A stretch of 24,514 bases of DNA from Caryophanales bacterium UBA4100. GTDB lineage: Bacteria; Bacillota; Bacilli; Paenibacillales; UBA4045. The notes under the pieces are model-generated. The model was not told the origin of the DNA. It searched no databases and worked only from the letters and a program-made list of their open reading frames with translations. The translations under genes and the position numbers were made by a program. Positions 20,771-24,514 of this stretch are shown here, in pieces (position 1 is the stretch's first letter; the number at the start of each line of letters is the position of its first letter). Location: contig DFXU01000028.1 in assembly GCA_002383285.1 (NCBI GenBank), forward strand, positions 40,135-64,648, read 5' to 3'.

Positions 20771-23230
20771 ATGGCGGAAGAGACACGCATATCTATTAAG
20801 GATCGTGATATTGGCGCTGAAATGCGTAGCTCCTTCATGGACTATGCAATGAGTGTTATTGTTAGTAGAGCATTACCAGATGTAAGAGATGGATTAAAAC
20901 CGGTTCATCGCCGTATTCTCTTCGCTATGTCTGAATTGGGTATGCATGCGGATAAGCCCTTTAAAAAGTCAGCAAGAATCGTTGGAGAGGTTATCGGTAA
21001 GTACCATCCACATGGTGACTCTGCCGTCTACGAATCTATGGTTCGAATGGCTCAGGATTTCAACCTACGTTACATGTTAATTGACGGACATGGGAATTTT
21101 GGTTCGGTTGATGGTGATGCGGCCGCAGCAATGAGATATACAGAAGCTAGGCTTTCTAAGATTGCCATGGAGATGCTTCGTGATTTAAATAAGGAAACCG
21201 TTGATTTTATTCCGAACTATGACGGTGAAGAGAACGAGCCTTCAGTTCTTCCCGCTAGATTTCCGAACTTACTCGTAAATGGTGTTTCCGGTATCGCAGT
21301 AGGTATGGCTACGAATATTCCTCCACATAACCTAGGTGAAGTTATTGATGGTACATTGGCTCTCATTCAGAATCCAGAATTAACGGCAATGGATTTAATG
21401 GATTATATTAAAGGGCCGGACTTTCCAACAGGTGGGTTTATTCTTGGACGTCATGGAATTAGACAAGCTTATGCTACAGGCAGAGGCTCCGTCACTATGC
21501 GAGCTAGAACTGTTATCGAAGAGGTTGGCAATAAAGCCAAAATTCTTGTTCATCAACTGCCTTATCAAGTGAATAAAGCGAAGCTTGTTGAGAAGATAGC
21601 AGAGCTAGTTCGAGATAAAGTCATTGATGGTATTACAGATTTGCGAGATGAGTCTGACCGTAATGGCATGCGAATCGTTATTGAATTGAGAAGAGATGTT
21701 AATCCTAATGTGGTATTAAACAATCTATTCAAGCACACCCCGATGCAATCAAACTTCGGGATGAACATGCTAGCTCTAGTTAACAATGAGCCTAAGACAT
21801 TAAATCTTAGAGATATCCTTTATCATTATATTCAGCATCAGGTCGAGGTTATTCGCAGACGTACGATTTACGATCTGAAGAAGGCCGAAGCTAGAGCACA
21901 TATTCTTGAAGGGCTTAGAATTGCCCTCGATCATCTAGACGAGGTCATTAAGCTCATCCGTGCATCACGTACAACAGAAGAAGCCCGTGAAGGGTTAATT
22001 TCGAACTTTTCACTGTCGAACGAACAAGCTCAGGCCATCCTAGATATGCGTCTCCAAAGATTGACTGGATTAGAGAGAGAAAAAATTGAGAATGAATACC
22101 TTGAGCTCATGAAGAAGATCGCTGAATACCGTGCTATTCTTGCCGATGAGCAGCTTGTACTGCAAATTATTAGTGAAGAATTAACTGAAATTAGAGATAA
22201 ATTTGCAGATGATCGTCGATCTGAGATTACTTTTGACGCTGACAATATAATGGACGAGGACCTCATTCCACAAGAAGAGGTTATCGTGACCATTACGCAC
22301 ACTGGTTATATTAAGAGACTACCGGTTACAACTTATAGGAGCCAGCGTAGAGGCGGTAAAGGTGTAATTGGAATGGATACGAAGAATGATGATTTTGTAG
22401 AGCACCTCTTCCCTACAAATTCTCATGATTACTTAATGTTCTTTACGAACAAAGGAAAGGTATATCGCTTAAAGGCTTATGAGATACCAGATCTAAGTCG
22501 AACTGCAAGAGGTACGCCTATCATTAATTTGATTCAGATTGAACAAGGTGAAATCGTTAGCGCGGTTATACCGATTAAGTCTTTCGAGAGTGAGCAATAT
22601 TTATTCTTCGCAACAAGATCAGGTATAGTGAAGAAAACACCGTTAAGCGATTATGGTAACATTCGTAAAGGCGGTCTAATTGCCATTAATATTCGCGAAG
22701 ATGATGAGCTTATAGGTATTAAACTAACCGATGGCGATAGGGATATCATTATGGGAACCAGCAATGGAATGTCTATACGATTCCCTGAGAAGGATGTCCG
22801 TTCCATGGGACGTAGTGCCACAGGAGTGAAGGGTATTACTTTATCTAATGACGATTATGTTATTGATATGGACGTCGTTCAAGATGATCACACTGTTCTA
22901 ATCGTTACAGCCAAGGGCTATGGTAAACGTACACCAATCACAGAATATCGCTATCAAACACGTGGTGGTAAAGGGATCAAAACGTTAAATGTGACCGATA
23001 AGAATGGTGATATCGTAGGTTTAAAGGTTGTGAGCGACGAAGAGGATCTAATGATCATTACAGCTTCTGGCACACTTATTAGGATGAGCATGTCGAGTAT
23101 TTCTACTATGGGACGTAATACACAAGGTGTAAAATTAATTAATATTAAAGAAGAAGATGAAGTAGCAACATTAGCCCGCGTAGAAAAAGGTGAAGAAGTG
23201 ATTGACGAAGAGGACTCAAATGAGGAATAA
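20771..23230 (+). CDS. gyrA: DNA gyrase subunit A
   Basis: GyrA (819 residues) cuts and rejoins DNA and wraps it for negative supercoiling. The quinolone-resistance region reads GKYHPHGDSAVYESMVRMAQDF, with wild-type Ser84 and Glu88. The catalytic tyrosine is Tyr123 in AMRYTEARLS. The C-terminal beta-pinwheel carries the GyrA box QRRGGKG at 525-531, which marks it as gyrase rather than topoisomerase IV, followed by further blades (TRGGKGIKTLNV). The tail is acidic (EEVIDEEDSNEE). GGAGGT is 9 bases before the ATG and may be sequestered by a hairpin. Terminator-like hairpins follow the stop. Confidence 0.99.
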   Translation: MAEETRISIKDRDIGAEMRSSFMDYAMSVIVSRALPDVRDGLKPVHRRILFAMSELGMHADKPFKKSARIVGEVIGKYHPHGDSAVYESMVRMAQDFNLRYMLIDGHGNFGSVDGDAAAAMRYTEARLSKIAMEMLRDLNKETVDFIPNYDGEENEPSVLPARFPNLLVNGVSGIAVGMATNIPPHNLGEVIDGTLALIQNPELTAMDLMDYIKGPDFPTGGFILGRHGIRQAYATGRGSVTMRARTVIEEVGNKAKILVHQLPYQVNKAKLVEKIAELVRDKVIDGITDLRDESDRNGMRIVIELRRDVNPNVVLNNLFKHTPMQSNFGMNMLALVNNEPKTLNLRDILYHYIQHQVEVIRRRTIYDLKKAEARAHILEGLRIALDHLDEVIKLIRASRTTEEAREGLISNFSLSNEQAQAILDMRLQRLTGLEREKIENEYLELMKKIAEYRAILADEQLVLQIISEELTEIRDKFADDRRSEITFDADNIMDEDLIPQEEVIVTITHTGYIKRLPVTTYRSQRRGGKGVIGMDTKNDDFVEHLFPTNSHDYLMFFTNKGKVYRLKAYEIPDLSRTARGTPIINLIQIEQGEIVSAVIPIKSFESEQYLFFATRSGIVKKTPLSDYGNIRKGGLIAINIREDDELIGIKLTDGDRDIIMGTSNGMSIRFPEKDVRSMGRSATGVKGITLSNDDYVIDMDVVQDDHTVLIVTAKGYGKRTPITEYRYQTRGGKGIKTLNVTDKNGDIVGLKVVSDEEDLMIITASGTLIRMSMSSISTMGRNTQGVKLINIKEEDEVATLARVEKGEEVIDEEDSNEE

Positions 23231-23233
23231 TAG

Positions 23234-23271
23234 GTATTAATACCTAGTTGACTCAATATTGAGTTTTAAAT
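23234..23271 (+). terminator. Paired palindromes directly after gyrA
   Basis: AGGTATTAATACCT lies 3 bases after the gyrA stop, followed by ACTCAATATTGAGT (about 23251-23264) and TTTTAAAT. Both are perfect 14-bp palindromes. The second with its weak T tail could give modest termination; the tight turns mean both may act at the DNA level instead. Confidence 0.4.
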
Positions 23272-23293
23272 GAGTAATTAGCTTACACAATGT

Positions 23294-23338
23294 CCGACAT
23301 CGATGGGTAAATCCTCGGTGTCGGCTTTACCATTTTTT
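23294..23338 (+). terminator. Terminator with competing hairpins after gyrA
   Basis: CCGACATCGA (23294-23303) pairs with TCGGTGTCGG (23315-23324), ten pairs with one G-U. Alternatively GGTAAA (23306-23311), which lies in the loop of the first hairpin, pairs with TTTACC (23326-23331). Six T (23333-23338) follow. The second pairing places its stem directly against the T run, as a terminator should. The two structures share bases, so one may control the other. Confidence 0.65.
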
Positions 23339-23377
23339 GAGCAAATAACAATAATCTTCGACCAGGTGGGGATTCTC

Positions 23378-24457
23378 ATGGCATTCGTATCTATAAGCCA
23401 GGTAAAGCCAGGTGATAAAATAAGTCAGGAAGTTATGACTACGAAGAATAATCTTCTGTTTACTAAAGGGACTATTATTTCCGAACGGGATTTAGAAGTG
23501 TTACGAGCTTTTCTCATTAATAAGATTCATATTGAGTCGGATAATGTGGCCTTTGAACAAACAGCTGATGGCAAGCAAGCTGATTCAGAACATCAGGATT
23601 CTATAGTACCTACGACTGTTATAGCCTTCTATCAAGCTTATGATAGAATGTTCGTACTCCTGAAGAGGGTATTCTCCTTAGCATCGTCCTCAGGAGCAAT
23701 TCCAGTTTTAGAATTGCGTACAGGCTTAGAAGCGTTAATATCACATATAGGTGAGTATAATATTATTTCCTTTAAACCAACCAAATATTATCCGCAGGAT
23801 TATTTAATCCATCATAGTATAAAAACAAGCTTAACCTCCTACACCTTAGCTAAGTGGATTGGATTGACGCAGAAGGATTTGATTCCCATTGCACTAGGTG
23901 GCCTCCTTCATGATATAGGGAATACAAAGGTGGACTCGACTTATTTATTGAAATCAACGGTGTTGACTACAGCAGAATATGAGGAAGTTAAACGGCACAC
24001 AACGCTTGGCTACCAACTATTAAAGAATGTCCCAGGTTTTAATGAGGGGAGTAAGCATGCAGCACTACAGCATCATGAACGGCTAGATGGATCTGGATAT
24101 CCTCTTGGATTAAGAGGTGAGAACATACATTTGTATTCCAGAATTGTTGCGATAGCTGACATCTTTCATGCAATGACTAGCTCGCGAATGCATCATGTCG
24201 GAATGTCGCCTTATCTTGTAATGGAGGAGCTATCTAAGGAGTCCTTTGGTAAATTAGATCCAGCTTACGTACAGATCTTCATACATAAGATTACGCAATT
24301 TCATACAGGAATGATCGTGAAATTAAGTGATGGGCGTATTGGAGAGATTGTATTCTCTCAGAGGGAACATCCGACTCGACCCTGGATTAATGTAAACGGA
24401 ACGATTGTTAATCTTACTATGGAACGTAGTCTATATATTCAAGACATCATACAGTAG
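23378..24457 (+). CDS. HD-GYP domain protein
   Basis: This 359-residue protein is probably a cyclic-di-GMP phosphodiesterase-type protein. The N-terminal 60 residues (VSISQVKPGDKISQEVMTTKNNLLFTKGTIISERDLEVLRAF) resemble the domain often joined to HD-GYP in Firmicutes. The HD-GYP part spans about 140-310: His146, HDIG (178-181), His207, HHERLDGSGYP (232-242) and ADIFHAMTSSR (260-270). The HD metal residues and GYP are intact. However, the canonical Lys after HDIG is Asn, and the usual FDA(M/L)T is FHAMT, so activity is uncertain. The C-terminal GMIVKLSDGRIGEIVFSQREHPTRPWI is a small beta module. An in-frame ATG at 23303 lies inside the gyrA terminator; ATG 23378 follows AGGTGGGG by 6 bases. 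Confidence 0.9.
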   Translation: MAFVSISQVKPGDKISQEVMTTKNNLLFTKGTIISERDLEVLRAFLINKIHIESDNVAFEQTADGKQADSEHQDSIVPTTVIAFYQAYDRMFVLLKRVFSLASSSGAIPVLELRTGLEALISHIGEYNIISFKPTKYYPQDYLIHHSIKTSLTSYTLAKWIGLTQKDLIPIALGGLLHDIGNTKVDSTYLLKSTVLTTAEYEEVKRHTTLGYQLLKNVPGFNEGSKHAALQHHERLDGSGYPLGLRGENIHLYSRIVAIADIFHAMTSSRMHHVGMSPYLVMEELSKESFGKLDPAYVQIFIHKITQFHTGMIVKLSDGRIGEIVFSQREHPTRPWINVNGTIVNLTMERSLYIQDIIQ

Positions 24458-24514
24458 ATTTGTATAGCTTATAAATTACCATAGTATACGGCTTGACTTG
24501 TCTAGTCGGTCTAT
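24458..24514 (+). promoter_or_regulatory. Possible start of the next promoter region
   Basis: TTGACT at 24493-24498 is a good -35 hexamer; a -10 at normal spacing would fall just past the window end. GACT/AGTC form a short hairpin around it. In several Bacilli an rRNA operon follows gyrA, so this could be its promoter, but nothing here proves it. Confidence 0.25.

Noticed and set aside
22030..22302. Minus-strand frame of 90 codons opposite gyrA
   Set aside because: Ser/Ile-rich shadow of the gyrA coiled-coil region; no start signal and no homology recognised.
23294..23331. H-type pseudoknot after gyrA
   Set aside because: The loop crossing the 10-bp stem would be only about three bases, too short; mutually exclusive hairpins are the simpler reading.

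Overview
The window spans the chromosomal replication origin of a low-GC, spore-forming Firmicute, most likely Paenibacillus or a close relative. The evidence is gene order (rpsF ... parB-parA-noc-rsmG-mnmG-mnmE-jag-yidC-rnpA-rpmH | oriC | dnaA-dnaN-yaaA-recF-remB-gyrB-gyrA), strong AAGGAGG-type ribosome binding sites, frequent GTG/TTG starts, the sporulation gene yyaC and a lipoprotein-type SpoIIIJ/YidC. The genus is inferred from family resemblance, not from a search.

Left arm (1-13924), almost all on the minus strand. It begins with the 5' end of rpsF behind a recognisable S6:S18-binding leader. Next come a small VOC-fold protein, a terminator, tRNA-Ser(CGA), and a three-gene unit (DUF3343, MscS-type channel, DUF951). 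yyaC is the only plus-strand gene on this side and runs head-on to replication. Then follow a DUF4446 membrane protein with a cysteine-desulfurase-like enzyme, the segregation genes parB, parA and noc, the tRNA/rRNA modification genes rsmG, mnmG and mnmE, and the jag-yidC-rnpA-rpmH block. Two perfect parS sites are present, one inside parB and one between noc and rsmG. A 64-bp tandem duplication lies directly in front of the yidC ribosome binding site.

Origin (about 13925-15970). oriC is bipartite and flanks dnaA. The upstream half has four perfect DnaA boxes, one single-mismatch box and several palindromes. The downstream half, before dnaN, has two perfect boxes, then a GC-rich step, four consecutive CTA triplets (DnaA-trios) and an AT-rich unwinding stretch.

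Right arm (14428-24514), all on the plus strand: dnaA, dnaN, the S4-domain gene yaaA, recF, remB, gyrB and gyrA, then terminator-like hairpins and an HD-GYP domain gene. A TTGACT hexamer close to the window end may be the start of a promoter for whatever follows.

Together the genes start replication (DnaA at oriC), load the clamp (DnaN), repair forks (RecF), relieve supercoils (GyrAB), separate and organise origins (ParA/ParB/parS), shield the nucleoid from division (Noc), and supply core tRNA, ribosome and membrane-insertion functions. I found no mobile element, CRISPR array or clearly new system. The less usual signals are the tandem repeat before yidC, overlapping divergent promoters at yyaC, competing hairpins after gyrA, and an HD-GYP protein with changed motif residues. 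Several translation starts were moved downstream to the position supported by a ribosome binding site.
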